Shown: positions 46,989 to 58,545 of the stretch, piece after piece | Numbering within the stretch: position 1 is the first letter of the stretch | Layout: the number at the start of each line of letters is the position of its first letter | DNA from: Lepidodermella squamata | Taxonomy: Eukaryota > Gastrotricha | Length of the DNA: 64,000 bases | Assembly: GCA_047495785.1 (NCBI GenBank) | Contig: JBLDXI010000055.1 | Location: forward strand, 1,426,001 to 1,490,000 | Direction: 5' to 3' | Position numbers and translations under genes: made by a program | The notes under the pieces: model-generated | The model's database searches: none | What the model was told of the DNA's origin: nothing | The model's input: only the letters and a program-made list of their open reading frames with translations

Positions 46989-48170
46989 CTAGGCGAGTTC
47001 TCTAGCAATAGCCTTCTCAATCCAGCCGAGGTGTTTCACAACGGAGGTGTAGATGCCGGGTATACCAGCCTGGCCGCAACCGGCGCCGAAACTGACGATG
47101 CCAACGTAGTTCCATGTGCCGTCCTTGGCGCGGCAAATCAACGGACCCCCTGAGTCGTACTTGCACGAATCTTTACCTCCCTCAGCGTGACCCCCAGCGC
47201 AAATCATATCCGGCGCGATTGTCACCTCGTAGCGCGCGTATATAGACTTGCACTTGGTGCGGTTGTAGTACGGAAGTTCGACGTGATGTGGAACAAAAGA
47301 ATGAACCAAGTCGCTTTCTGTTTCCAGACCCCAGCCAGCCGTCATGCAGGGCGAACCTGGCGTGGTTTCTGGAAAATTTGCTGCTGGTAGACACACAGGC
47401 TTAACAAAGCGACCTAGTTCAACAGGCCGTGAAAGTTTTAGCAGCAGAACGTCATCGCCGTTCAATTGATTCTATAAGAATAAAAGATGAAAATAACTTG
47501 GAACATTTCTCAATTTTTTTACCTCTCGGCGCTTCGAAAGGTGGGATATTATCTTTGCTACTGGAATAAAAGCTTCTTCGTCGTCTTCAACCAGCAAATG
47601 GTGCTCGCCAACTTTAACAGCCCAATCTTCTGGGTTCATGGTGAGGTAAGGATAGGCCTCGGAAGATTCAAAGCAGTGCAACGCTGTCAGCACAAATTGG
47701 GGGTGGATCAAAGTGCCTCCACATAGGTGATCAAATTCAGGATCTGCAGCATCGCCTGACTTGTCCTTATCTGTATCTGGTGGCACTTTGAATCTAAGAC
47801 TGACTAGGAATGGCCACTGGCCTGCAGTGATTTCTTTCCCGCCAACGATTCGTTTCTGCTTTGACTTTTCAGCGACAGGTAGCACCTGAATCGTAGACTG
47901 TTGTTGTTCAAGGCGGCTTTTCTTTTGCTGTTTCATGACGGCTAGCTCGTCTGCTAGCGATATCGTCGGGTAGGCGCAAGATTCTCGGGAAGAAAACTTG
48001 GCTGAATTGCGATTCGCAATAACAGACCCTGGCGATGCGACTGATTTGTGCTGCTGTCCTATTGATTTGGTATTCACCCTGTTCGGCGATTCAGCCTCGG
48101 CTACTCTCGCCAGGCAGCCTGCTGCTACGACAACCTGAGACAGCGCAAAAATACAAATAGTCATGAGCAT
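46989..48170 (-). CDS. Trypsin-like serine protease zymogen 1 (Tyr193)
   Basis: Two exons, 48170-47523 and 47471-46989, give 376 aa. A signal peptide (MLMTICIFALSQVVVAAG) is followed by an 80-residue propeptide and cleavage site KQKR|IVGG (Arg107). Catalytic residues are His165 (LTALHC), Asp223 (GDDVLLLKL) and Ser323 (DSGGPLIC). Asp317 at the base of the S1 pocket predicts cleavage after Arg/Lys. The residue equivalent to Gly193 of chymotrypsin is Tyr321 (DSCKYDSGGP), in the oxyanion hole, which is unusual. TALHC replaces the usual TAAHC. Secreted; a cascade or defence role is possible but not shown. It is related to the protease 3 kb to the right and on the same strand. Confidence 0.87.
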
Positions 48171-50034
48171 CGCATTGATTTGATGTGTAATGGCTTCGAA
48201 AGCAGCACCGTGCGCAGCGAGACGATGTGATTAATTAGGCCGTATACATTTTGTTATTTATAATACAATCAAAGAAAAACGAACCATAAATAACACAGTA
48301 GTGACCATAGCTTCCATAGCCGCTGTTGCGCTGCCGCTCACGCGTTGACGATCGCTAATAGCCGATCATGCAATGAACGCAGTAAAACTGCGCGATGTGA
48401 GTAGGAGGAGGCGTGGATAATGAATTAAAATTTATTGCTACAAATTATTATTTCGTTAATATGGAATGTTACTATCCTTGGTGCGAAGTAAAATTTTCGA
48501 TACTTGACGACGCCCGGCGGCATGCAATGTGACAGCCTCATTTTTTATCCAATGATTTTGATTTCATCGATGTCATATGTTTAGTAATGAGTAACGCTAT
48601 TAGCTCCTGCGAATTGGGAATTAACCCAGCAGCCGCAAATAGTACGTGTAATGTCGACTCGCTTATAACTTGATGCCACGCGAAAAATAATCACTCAATT
48701 GTGTAGCCGGTCATAAGTGACAAGGCGCCCTCAAGGGACTTGAACTTGGCCAGCGCAGGAAAATCGAAAAACAACAATAAGAATCTCATGTGAATTGCAT
48801 TATCACGATAATGGGTGTATAATGAATTTGTGAGTTAATGAGCCAAGAAATTAAAAATCAGGTGCCATCATCATCATCGCACTCGCACTTGGCAATATCG
48901 ATTTGTCGTTCATAACTTTCATATCGTAATTTTATACCAAATCAAGCATGCAGCCAAGACCCGCCCTCTAATATAATATTATGAGAGGGCGTGTTGATAA
49001 GCTCTCGCGCGATTTAGGCCATATCTTGCTTTTTTTACATTCAGACCTACTCATCTGCGCTTTCATTCTTACGCGTTCGGAATTCATTAACTCATAGAAA
49101 AATCACAGCTTATATCGATCCGCGCATTTTTTTGCAGATTACAAGCGCTAAACCTGGTTGGTTGAGAATTAGCTGAAGTGCTGGGTCGGTTTTTTATTTG
49201 CGCTCATGATTATCCGCCGACTCCTCCGTCGCTAAAAAAATCATCCTTTCAAAATTCATGGAAAAATGACAAGGGACGCCGCCGAGGGGGCAGATAATAC
49301 AGCTTCATTAGCGGGTACAGGTTTAACCGCGGATGTGGGGCCATGTCGCGAGGTATTACATCAAGGCATGTAGTGACGAAATCGGTTCATCTTTTATTTT
49401 CGTTTTTATGTGATGATTGTACTGATGATTTTAAAAAAAGCGGCTAAAATTAAAAGTTTTCAACACGATGACGATGTTGCTATCAGTCTTTCAATCTACT
49501 ACGATTCTTCGCTTGAACACAACAAAATATTACTTCACTTCAAGTTTATCAAGTCGTTTTTTTTTACAAATAATGGAGTGAAAAAAAATTATCATCGTTC
49601 CAAATAATATTGCAAAGATTTTTGTATAAAAATTATAACGGAAATTAAATGGTTAATCAGTCGCGAACTGAGTCGCTAACGTGACTGGTTTCATTGTTTA
49701 TTTTCGTACAAGACTAGGTTTTTCGTCTTCGAAAGAGTAAAAGAACTTGACGCGCACCGAAAAAAATAATACAGAACCAGTCTTAGATGAAAAATTGTGT
49801 TATCGCAAAAGTATCAGAAAGATTTGCTTAACATAATAATTGTAAAATACTACTCCTATTCGTGTCAGAACCTTCAGTTTTTATGATACACAGGTATTTA
49901 TTGTTTATATGGCTAAAATTAAGGTAGAAAAAACTGCTGATGAGAGAAATAACACATTAATTTAGAAGGATGATGATGATGATGATGTCAGTCATTAATT
50001 ATATAGCTTGCCATGATGTGTTCCGATTGTCAGT
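48171..50034. other. Intergenic region between two protease genes
   Basis: About 1.9 kb, AT-rich. It contains a 7-bp-arm inverted repeat with a 14-nt AT loop at 48963-48990 (GCCCTCT/AGAGGGC) and a short (GAT)n run at about 49970-49986 just downstream of protease 2. No gene recognised; the plus-strand frame 49410-49607 is low complexity. Confidence 0.5.
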
Positions 50035-51188
50035 TTAGTCATTGAGGGCGTCGATACGTTTGCAGTTGGCGCGGCACGTCCGCTTGTCGACGGTGGACGC
50101 GCGGCACTTGGCGCACATGTCCTTGCGGATGAGGCTGCGCACCCAGCCGACGAATTCGCGCACGTCCGTGTAGATACCGGGCATTTTCGGCTGCGCGCAG
50201 TCGAAGCCAAACGACACGAGCCCAGCCAGCGTCCAACCGCGCGAGCCCTTGCAAATCAACGGACCACCGGAGTCGTACTGGCAAGCGTCCTTGCCGCCGT
50301 TCTCATGGCCGGCGCAGATCATTTCGTGCGAGATGCGCAGTTGCATGTCGAACTCGCGGTTCACCTCGGCGAACAGCTCCTTGTAGCTTTCTTCGCAGTT
50401 CTTCTTATCGTAAATTGGAACATCGACGTGGTGAGGCACGATGGCAATAGACGATGCGTTCGACTGCAAGTGGCCCCAGCCGGCTGCCAAGCAATGCGAG
50501 TCTTTCGTCCAGCCGTCCGTCTTCGGGTCGGGTAGACAGATGTGGCGGACGTGTTTGCCGAGCTTGGCCGGGCGTTTCAACTTGATGAAAGCAATGTCGT
50601 TTTGGAACTCTCCGAATCGACGGCCCTTGTAGCGGATGATCGATTTCACTTCAATGTCATCCTCGCTGTCAGTGTTCTCCGCCATGTTGTGCTCACCGAC
50701 GCGGACCATCCAATAGTCGGGATCTTCCGTCAGCTCGGCCTTCCAGAATTTTTCGAAGCAGTGCGCCGCTGACAGAACGTAATAACGGTGGATGAGAACA
50801 CCACCGCACAAATGCTCGAAGGTTCCGTTCAGCTTGAGTCGCATGCTGACGAGGAACGGCCATTCGCCGCGGTTCAGCTCGAGACCGCCAACGATACGCT
50901 TCGATCGCTGCTGTCCTCCCATTTGGTGCAACTGGCCGCTAAGCATCAGCAACTTGTCGTAGGTTGAGATGGGTGGGTGGATGCAGCGCATTTCGGACGC
51001 TGGCGAGGACGCGTCGCTCAGCTGGTCGTCGAGTTCGGAAGTGAAATCGCGCTCATCGATTCTTAGCAGTTTATTCGCTTCACAAACCTGTTCAAGTTCA
51101 AAATTTGAAAGAGAGTCTTTAACTTTTCCAGAAAGCTTACCGTTACAGACAACGCGACAATGACGAAAGATATACTTGCTATCGTCAT
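50035..51188 (-). CDS. Trypsin-like serine protease zymogen 2 (Tyr193)
   Basis: Two exons, 51188-51141 and 51087-50035, give 366 aa. The first exon and start of the second encode a signal peptide (MTIASISFVIVALSVTVCEA). An acidic propeptide leads to RSKR|IVGG. Catalytic residues are His125 (SAAHC), Asp180 (NDIAFIKL) and Ser289 (DSGGPLIC). Asp283 predicts trypsin-like specificity. As in protease 1, position 193 is Tyr (Tyr287, DACQYDSGGP) instead of Gly. An extra Cys-rich C-terminal tail follows the catalytic domain (MCAKCRASTVDKRTCRANCK). Secreted zymogen, probably activated by another trypsin-like enzyme. The gene is GC-richer than the surrounding DNA. Confidence 0.88.
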
Positions 51189-53895
51189 TTTGTAAAAAAA
51201 ACTAGAATATGAATGGACAAAATTGGTAAGAAGCCATCAATTAAGACATGGAAATTTTAATTATAGAACTTGTTTATTTACCCAAGTTCATCAGACTCTA
51301 AGTCATTATTTGATTATTTGCAGAATTTCGGAAGAAATCAGTAGGTTGGCAAAGGCTGATTGTTTGCACCGGTAATATTTTGCGAAGACCCGCTAATTGT
51401 GTGCGCGAGCGTTTTTTGCGACTCATTTTTTTGCGCATGCGGTTTATAATCCAAGCGGGTCGAAAAGTAATGCAGTCAAGTGCACCTAGAATCTCGGTAA
51501 ACATTCAGCGGCTTTCGCAAATCGCAAGTGACATATGATCGAAAGACCCACAGCAAAAGCGTAGAGCTCTTGAAGTCAGCGAAATGGGATTTTGATAATT
51601 TATTATTGCTCTGTTTTTTTATATTTATAGCCGAATAAATAGCTGGGACGATGATGGCGGCGGGAATGAAATAACGAAAAGAATCGTATTTAACCTAACA
51701 TATCAGCGTAGGTGTTGGCGGAGTAAAATGCGATTTTTTTAATTATTTATTTTTGTCTCGCGACTGGATTGATTTCACTTGAAGCGCGAGATTTCGCTCA
51801 CGCTGCCTAGGCGCGCACCGAGGGCGCGCAAAAAACGCGCGCGACTTGTCGTCACGCTCGACTTGTGGCCGCGCTGGCCGCAATATTTGCACAAGGACCA
51901 CTCTGATTTCAGACCTGTGGCTGAGTAACTTCGATGGCCGCCCGTGATACAATATCGAAGAAAAAAAACGAGCGCAATATTTTTTCACGATTGACAGCAT
52001 TTTGCGTGAGCGTGATGTGATGAGCGAAAAAATAATAAAATAAATATTGCCTCGCGCTGTGAACTTGGGCAAGAAAAAATTGCCGCGCCCGAGACATGCA
52101 CATCCGCTGTGGCAAGGAGGTACGGCCGGAAGAGATCCGTGCGTGTCGCTTAATTAAAACATATGCTGTCTTAGGAAGAAACCGGTAATGACTAAGCTCG
52201 ATATAAAGAAGCGAGGCAAGGTGAATCAATTCGCCAGGTTCACACACCAGCGATGTCAATATTTACGTTCTGATTTCAGGAAATTTAGGTGTAAAAAAAG
52301 AAATGACGGCGAAGCATAAAACAAAATTAGTAGGACCCTGATTTAATATTGCCTATAAACTTAGCTGGCATCCTAAATCTTCGCGATGATTAATAAAATA
52401 TTTTCACGTGCTACTTTCTTGTTAAGTCTTATTACTATGCAAGCCTACTCAGAAATGATCTCGAGATACACTGCCATACTTATGCACCTAGGGTGCACCT
52501 TGGCGCTGGACAGTTATACTTCACGGCTGAGTGGAGCGAGGTGCAAAAAGGGCTTTGAAGGCTCATTTTCGCGCGCTCGCAAAAGGACAGCAATAAAGAG
52601 AGTTTTATCGCCCATCCTCCATCGTTGGATTATGATAATCGTTTGAAATAGTGCCACATTAGTTTTTTGCCAGATTAATGATTCCGCATATGTTTTGCCA
52701 AAAATCATGCGGGGTGTGACGATATCCCAGAGGAAGCTGGTGCTAGACACAATGACTGGCTGGTGACATACTTTCTGCGATCATTCATGCGTAAAAAATT
52801 ATGTTTACGATGTAAGTCGAGCGAAAGGACAACTTTGCAGAAATTAATTACCATTAAAATCCGGAGAGCGGTTTGGCTAAACGTTATTTTGTTTCGGGAA
52901 AAACAAATCGAACGGGAAAAGGGCTGCTCGCCTAGATAAGCTGCTACGTGGGAGTGTATGGGAAATTCAAGTGAAACGTACAAAAGCTCCGCGCAATTTA
53001 GCTCGAGGAGCTCGATGAGCAGTGGGGGAAAAGGGCAAGATGCACTTTATGGCGGCAATATTTTTCTATCGATCGCACCAAGCATGAATGGGAACGGATT
53101 GGTTGTTAGTTCCAACTTATTGCAAGTAATTTGATTAGCTTTGACGTGCATATTCTGTCTAAGTGCGCGCTATTGCGTAAAGGGTTCGGAAAACTGGTTT
53201 TAACAGCAAAACTCATAAGGATGCGATTTTTTCTCCTCAAACCAACTACAAAACAGCATAAGGCGCGATGCTCATTAAGTAAGAAATAGCTATGCTATTG
53301 CGCATGAAGTATGTACTTGTTAATTCTTTGGAAAATGGGTTTACAATATCGCCACTCCCAGGAGATGGTGAAACAAGACTAATGACTCAGACGACAGGCA
53401 CATTTGGGAAATTTCGGCGTCAAATATCGAGCTTTAATAAATCATTTCGGCAAAAACACGAGGCTCTTTATGGGCGAAATGTGTTACGCGAATGACACAA
53501 ATTTTTTTATTACTACCGCAATTTGTCTTTTCGATCCATGATACGGTTAAGTTGCGTTATTACCCGGTCGCCTACTCGCCGCGGCGTTCCCTTCCGAGGG
53601 GATAATTAAAACGCCCCTGCGTGAGTGTGATCGTGGCGAGGTGAGGAGTAGATCCGCCCTGGATCAATATTCAACGGGTAATGAGTTAGATGGCATCCTT
53701 CCGAGCGAGGTCATGTCATGTCCTCATCAATAACTATCGCGGTTTTTCACGGTTAATTATCAACCTGACGTCGTAAAGCAAAAACGCAAATTGTGTAACA
53801 AAACTTTTATTTATTGAAAAACGAGCGTAGGCTGAAGAAAGGAATGAACGCGTCATCCGATTTGCTATAATCACCGATGATATCACGTGTTAAAT
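51189..53895. other. Large intergenic region, no gene recognised
   Basis: About 2.7 kb between protease 2 and CDC5L. A GC-rich spot with CGCGC runs lies near 51810-51850. Minus-strand frames at 51743-52072 and 51909-52259 overlap each other and have no domain. No repeats, RNA genes or retroelement motifs seen. It should contain the promoter of protease 2 and the 3'UTR of CDC5L. Confidence 0.45.
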
Positions 53896-56440
53896 TCAGT
53901 CCACCGACTCGATGGCTTCCGCTCCAGGTGGAGCGACATCCCCTGACGATGAATCAGCAGCAACTTTTTTCTGCAACAGCGAATCGCGCTCGAATATCAA
54001 CTGGTCGTAGCGCTCTTGCAGCTTCCGTTCACGCTGCTCCTGCCGCTCGACCTCCTCGCGTAATGCACCGACCCGGCGCGGGATTGCCGCGACTTCGTGC
54101 TGGCGCAGAAGTCGGAATGTAGACAACTCAATGCGAGCCTGTTCCAGCTGGTCATGAACCTCGCTCAACTGCTTCACCTCGCTTTGATATTTGGTTTGGT
54201 AGCCGCCATGTAACACTCGCAGCTTTTTCTCCAACTTACCGGCGCGCTTCGCCTCTTCAGACATGTGTTGCCGGTGGGTATCGAGACGGCGTTCAAACGA
54301 CTCGATTCTCTCTTTTTTCGACGCCATATTCATGCGAGTGAAATGCTGCTGGGAAGGCACGTATAACACCTGGGCGTAGCATTCCTCCCACACGCGGGAA
54401 TACGCGTCTAAACCCAAATCACCATGACCAACCATAGCTTTGACATTAGCCATTTCACGCTGCAGAATCAGCTTCGCTTGCTCAAGGTCTTCCTGTTGAA
54501 CAGGCTGGAAAGGGTGGGAGCGAAGAAATTCCGAGTGGCGGGCTGTTTCAGACGCGGTCGATTTTCCGGCGCCCCTCGGCAACGGCGCCGGGTTGTTTAC
54601 CGCATCGTAGTGGAGCATGACCAGCATCTCTGCCTTAATCAACTCTTCGGCTCGCTGCATTTCCGACAAATTTTGCAGCTGCTCCGGTGGGCGCATGATA
54701 TTGTCGTTGACGGTGACAGGGCGCGGCAGACCGCGCTGAACAGCCTGAGATTGGCGCCGAAATTCAGCCTGGCGAGCCGCCTCTTCCTCGTCCCTGATTT
54801 GCTTCTCGACCTCCGACATATCCTCCTCTCGAGTCGAGTCCGTCACCTCCATTTCTTCGGATTCTTTCGCGTCTTCGTCATCGTCAGGTAGCACGATTTC
54901 GAAGTCGTTGCGCGGCGTTGGGAGGGAACGAAGTTTTTCCCGCAAATCTTCGGCTTGTTGCCGCCGTTGGCCACGCTCTGAACCAGACGGCGTCGGAGCT
55001 TCAAATCCGTCGGATGAATTGATGTTCAAGCGATCTCGAAGAGGTGTTTTACCCGCTGCCATCAATTCAGAGCGCTGACTAGGCGTCATTCCGCCCGCAG
55101 CCGATGTGCCAGGCGCTGCCGGGGTTCGGAAAGGTAGAGCAATGACGGTATTCGGGGTCTGGACGACGGTGCGACCACCACCCGCCGGGGTCGATATTTC
55201 AGTTTCAAACAACGGTTCGTTCGAACCGCCTTTCAGTGGCGTTTCAGCAGTAGACATTATGAAAAGATTATGAGCTTCTTTGAGCAAGGTGTCTTCAACA
55301 GCAGGCGTCCGAGCGGGAGGTAACATCGCTCCACCACCAAGGCCAGTAATAGCCGGAGTAACAGTATAATCTCCGATCAACTCGTGAGTGGCCGAGTCCG
55401 GAATGCCGCTGGCTTCGGCTTCACGTCTCGCAGCCTCGGAGGCCATTCCGATTTTCACAACTTGTTCCAGCTCCTCGTCGGTGATTTGAGGGGCAGGTAG
55501 CACCAATTTCGACCTCTTCTTCGCCGGCTCAGAGCTAGTACCAGTTTGACTAAAAATAACAGCCGGCATGTCGCTTTCTTTGCGCTTCGCCAGCTTCTCT
55601 GAATCTTTTGCCCGATCCCGCTTTTCGCGTTCTTTTGCGTTCAGGTTCTCCATCTTGTCGGTATTCAAAGTCTTCCAGTTGACATCAAGCGCTTTGGCTG
55701 TTTCTTCCGAGGTATCATAGAAACCTGCAGGAACACGCTTTTCGAAGGGAATCTCCTCATTGTAATCGATGCCCCACTTCTGGCGACGACGCTTTCGCAT
55801 TAAAATTCCAGCCGCGCGCAATTCTCGTCGCTTTTGAAGCGAAGCCAGCCGGCGGGCTTCGTCCATTTGTCGTTCACGGGCCTTTCGCTTCGCTTTTTTA
55901 CCCTGAGTATTAGCAAGACGAGCACGAGCTTCAGCAAGCATTTCCAACTCATCCTCGTCCATGTCAACGGGATCCGGCCGAGCAGGTTTTGTTTCAGGAT
56001 TAGGATCTATTTCGCCAGGACGAAGACGGCGAGGATCATCCTGGCCAAGATCGCTGTCTTTCTGCTGAGCCCGATCTAGAAGGTACTCGTAGTGCTCAAT
56101 GCATTGGGCAGCAGTTCGCCCAACTAGAGGAGCTATGGTACGCCATTGCGTTGGAAAGAGGCGTGCAAGGTGCAAAAGCTTCTCCTCTTCTTCGCGAGAC
56201 CACTCAGTCTTCTTGACTGAGGGATCTAACCATTCGTACCAGCGGGATTTGCATTGTTTTGCTGACTTTCGATGGAGCAGTGAAGCAATTCGAGCCCATT
56301 GGTTTTTGCCATATTTCATGACGGCTGCTTTGAGGATTTCATCCTGAATAAGAATAAATTGAGGAGACATATAAACAGAGCGAAGAATAACTCACCTCAG
56401 TGTTGCGCCAAATACCGCCCTTTATCAAAAGTCGAGGCAT
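53896..56440 (-). CDS. CDC5L: CDC5L/Cef1 splicing factor (Prp19 complex, Myb-type)
   Basis: Two exons, 56440-56396 and 56343-53896, give 830 aa (human 802). The short first exon encodes MPRLLIKGGIWRNTE, so the true start is upstream of the long open frame. Two Myb repeats lie at about 7-56 and 58-105 (ILKAAVMKYGKNQWARIASL; TEWSREEEEKLLHLARLFPT; PLVGRTAAQCIEHYEYLLD). Then come a basic region with nuclear localisation signals (MRKRRRQKWG), the central TPxR-like phospho-motifs (QTPNTVIALPFRTP), and a C-terminal coiled coil that binds the Prp19 complex. It acts in the nucleus in pre-mRNA splicing and is needed for G2/M passage. Ordinary and well conserved, so it is a good anchor for phylogeny of the host. 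Confidence 0.95.
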
Positions 56441-57859
56441 GATTGTAAAAACCTAATAGAAAAGATATTTTTGTAGGCGCTTCTTGATTAAGATAGCAGA
56501 GACTTCGAGCTGAGAAAATAAAAGATTTTGAACGGCGCATCTCAAAGATAGATCTAGAGTGGCATATTATAGATTCCGAACTCAATTCAGCCCAGGTAGC
56601 CAATTACCATCGTGATTCAATCGATTTATTACGTTGCGAAAGTGAGATTTTTTGGCTGCACGATCATCATCAAGTTTCAAGCCAATGATATACAATGATA
56701 TGATACAGGAATTGAGCGACATGTACACGAACAACATAGCGATCGTTTTCTTGAACGGACAACAATCTTCGACATTTCATGTAAATAATGGGGTCAAGCA
56801 GGCGATCCTCTTTCGCCTTTGCTATTTGCAATCTACATGGACCAACTAAACAGCTGTGTACAGTTTGATCAAACCCTAACTAATCCTTTGTCTTTTTTAC
56901 AGCTGAGCTTCCAACTTTTTCTAAAAACAGAAGACTGGCTCTTAAATAAATAAATAAAACAACCACTTGGAGAAGGTTATAGGCAAGGAACAACGAAACT
57001 CATGAAAGTTACTTACTTCTGATCTGTAGCCCTTCAAAACCTCACAGACAGCAAATTCAGACAAATCGAATATTTCATCTTCAGAAAAGACCGTGTTACA
57101 TGCATTTAATGTCACCACATCGTTCAACCCACTTCTTCAACTTTTCACCTCTTGCGCTAACTTTATTAGCCGAGATCCCATAGTGACAATTCTAACTTAG
57201 CACTTAGCTAAGTCATTATAATTTTCTTGAAAAACCTTAGACGCCAATTTAAAACAACTATGTACTTGAACTGATGTCCAAGGATTGGCGAATTGCCTTC
57301 GGCATTGGGGCTCCAGATGTCCCGATGTTTGAATTTGCTTCAGTCGGTATGAGATGAATGATACGAGGGCAGCGCAACGAAGACACTATGGCTATATTTA
57401 TCCTTTGGGAGGAGAGGCGCTTGTAAGAGATGAGAGGTAGCTTCTCCAGGTTAAAGAGTCATTATTCGAATACTGTAATCCTCTTCTCGTCGGTATTTAA
57501 CGAATTCAATTGTTCGGCAGCAGAATAAAAAAGTCGACTTATTCAACCCAGCCCCGCTCGTCTCATTCTATGCGACTTGATAAAGCTATCAAAAAATATG
57601 CAACGTGTCTAATGACTAATTACAACGGCTTCGGTATAGTTAATATTGTTTTGTGACGTGACAGCATATCAGCTATTAGAAAGTTTTAGATATGATTTGA
57701 AAATTCGAAAAACGCGCCCTTTTGCACTTTTAGCGGAAAATCTTCCGCTATCTCGCGATGGGCTCGCGATGGACGGCCTTCTAGGTAGGCGCGAAACCAA
57801 GCTATTGCAGCGTCGTCGAAGCCGGCTGAGTGAAGAGCAGATATTAGGCCTTCAATAGG
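56441..57859. other. Repeat-rich intergenic DNA
   Basis: Begins with the CDC5L promoter. It holds a broken reverse transcriptase fragment (listed separately) and AT-rich DNA with no intact gene. The minus-strand frame 56942-57127 shows no domain. The right end from about 57690 is the downstream half of the retroelement interrupted by the MITE. Confidence 0.45.
56660..56870 (+). pseudogene. Frameshifted non-LTR reverse transcriptase fragment
   Basis: Frame 1 reads ELSDMYTNNIAIVFLNGQ, a Ser/Phe stretch, then VNNGVKQ. The continuation GDPLSPLLFAIYMDQLNS is in another frame after about 56800. Together they match the reverse transcriptase block with the G-V-x-Q-G-D-P-L-S-P-L-L-F core. One G is missing between the two halves, so the frame is broken. 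No flanking domains are intact. It is of RTE/L1-like type, and a different element from the one at 58 kb. Confidence 0.75.
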
Positions 57860-58545
57860 GCCGCCTCGTATTTCGTGATCCGAGAGCTACTCTAAGAGTA
57901 GCCTACTCCGCGAGTAGCTACTCTCGGAGTAGGTATTATATATAGCAACTGCTCTCAGAGTAATACAGTTTTACACTGAGAGGATCTACTCTGAGAGGAA
58001 TTTACTCTCGGAGTAGCTACTCTAAGAGTAGATACTCTCAGAGCTCAGAGGTAGCTTTAACTGGGAATCTACTCTCAGAGGAGTCACTGTTACATGGGCT
58101 ACCGGCTACCAAGGATTAACTTCATTCAAAAATTCGATGACGTACTCTTAGAGTACCTCTCGGATCACGAAATACCATTCGGCTCAATAGGCAGGGAGTC
58201 GAACGCTTTGCTTAGGTCGATGCATACCATTCCGACGCATTCACTATGTTGTCCAGTGCCTTTTGGCAAACGTCGAGAATTTTAAGTAAGCATGACTCGC
58301 AGCTGTGGCCAGCTCGAAACCCGAACTGATTTGCTTTGAGAAAACATATTCGTTTGAGGTAGGTTTTCAATTGACCGCTGAGACAGCGCTCCAGCAACTT
58401 CAGCAGACACGATGAGATGGAAATCGGTCGATAGTTTGAAGGAATCGTGTGATCACCAGATTTATTGATCGGAGTGACCGTCGACTCACGCCAAGTGGTA
58501 GGTAGTTTTCCAGTCTTGATGGTTGGGTTATTTTTTTTTAAATGC
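57690..58545 (-). pseudogene. CR1/Jockey-like reverse transcriptase fragment split by a MITE
   Basis: On the minus strand from about 58540 the reading gives TWRESTVTPINKSGD and NYRPISISSCLLKLLERCLS, then NQFGFRAGHSCESCLLKI. A frameshift near 58230 is followed by GMVCIDLSKAFDSLPIE, the catalytic motif A region. The reading then stops at the MITE (57860-58183) and resumes beyond it with GLISALHSAGFDDAAIAWFR and AYLEGRPSR. This is the order of motifs 1-4 of CR1/Jockey-type reverse transcriptases. Endonuclease and 3' parts are not seen. The frameshift and truncation show it is dead. Confidence 0.8.
57860..58183. mobile_element. MITE built of TACTCT-AGAGTA palindromes, 8-bp target duplication
   Basis: A 324-bp element flanked by TCAATAGG at 57852-57859 and 58184-58191. 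Its ends are imperfect inverted repeats sharing GCCG, four mismatched bases, then GTATTTCGTGATCCGAGAG and a TACTCTAAGAGTA palindrome. The interior holds about ten more copies or half-copies of the same short palindrome (for example CTACTCTCGGAGTAG, CTACTCCGCGAGTAG). It has no coding capacity. An 8-bp duplication fits hAT-type (or P-type) transposases. It sits inside a reverse transcriptase remnant, and the host frame continues exactly when one duplication copy is discounted. Confidence 0.82.

Noticed and set aside
48963-48990. Hairpin GCCCTCT...AGAGGGC
   Set aside because: Only 7-bp arms with an AT loop and no target duplication or partner copy; could arise by chance.
51743-52259. Two overlapping minus-strand open frames in the large intergenic region
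   Set aside because: They overlap in different frames, use non-ATG starts or low-complexity sequence, and show no recognisable domain.
57887-58155. CRISPR-like look of short palindromic repeats
   Set aside because: The spacing is irregular, the units are only 12-15 bp and overlap, and the host DNA is animal. Terminal inverted repeats and a target duplication explain them as a MITE.
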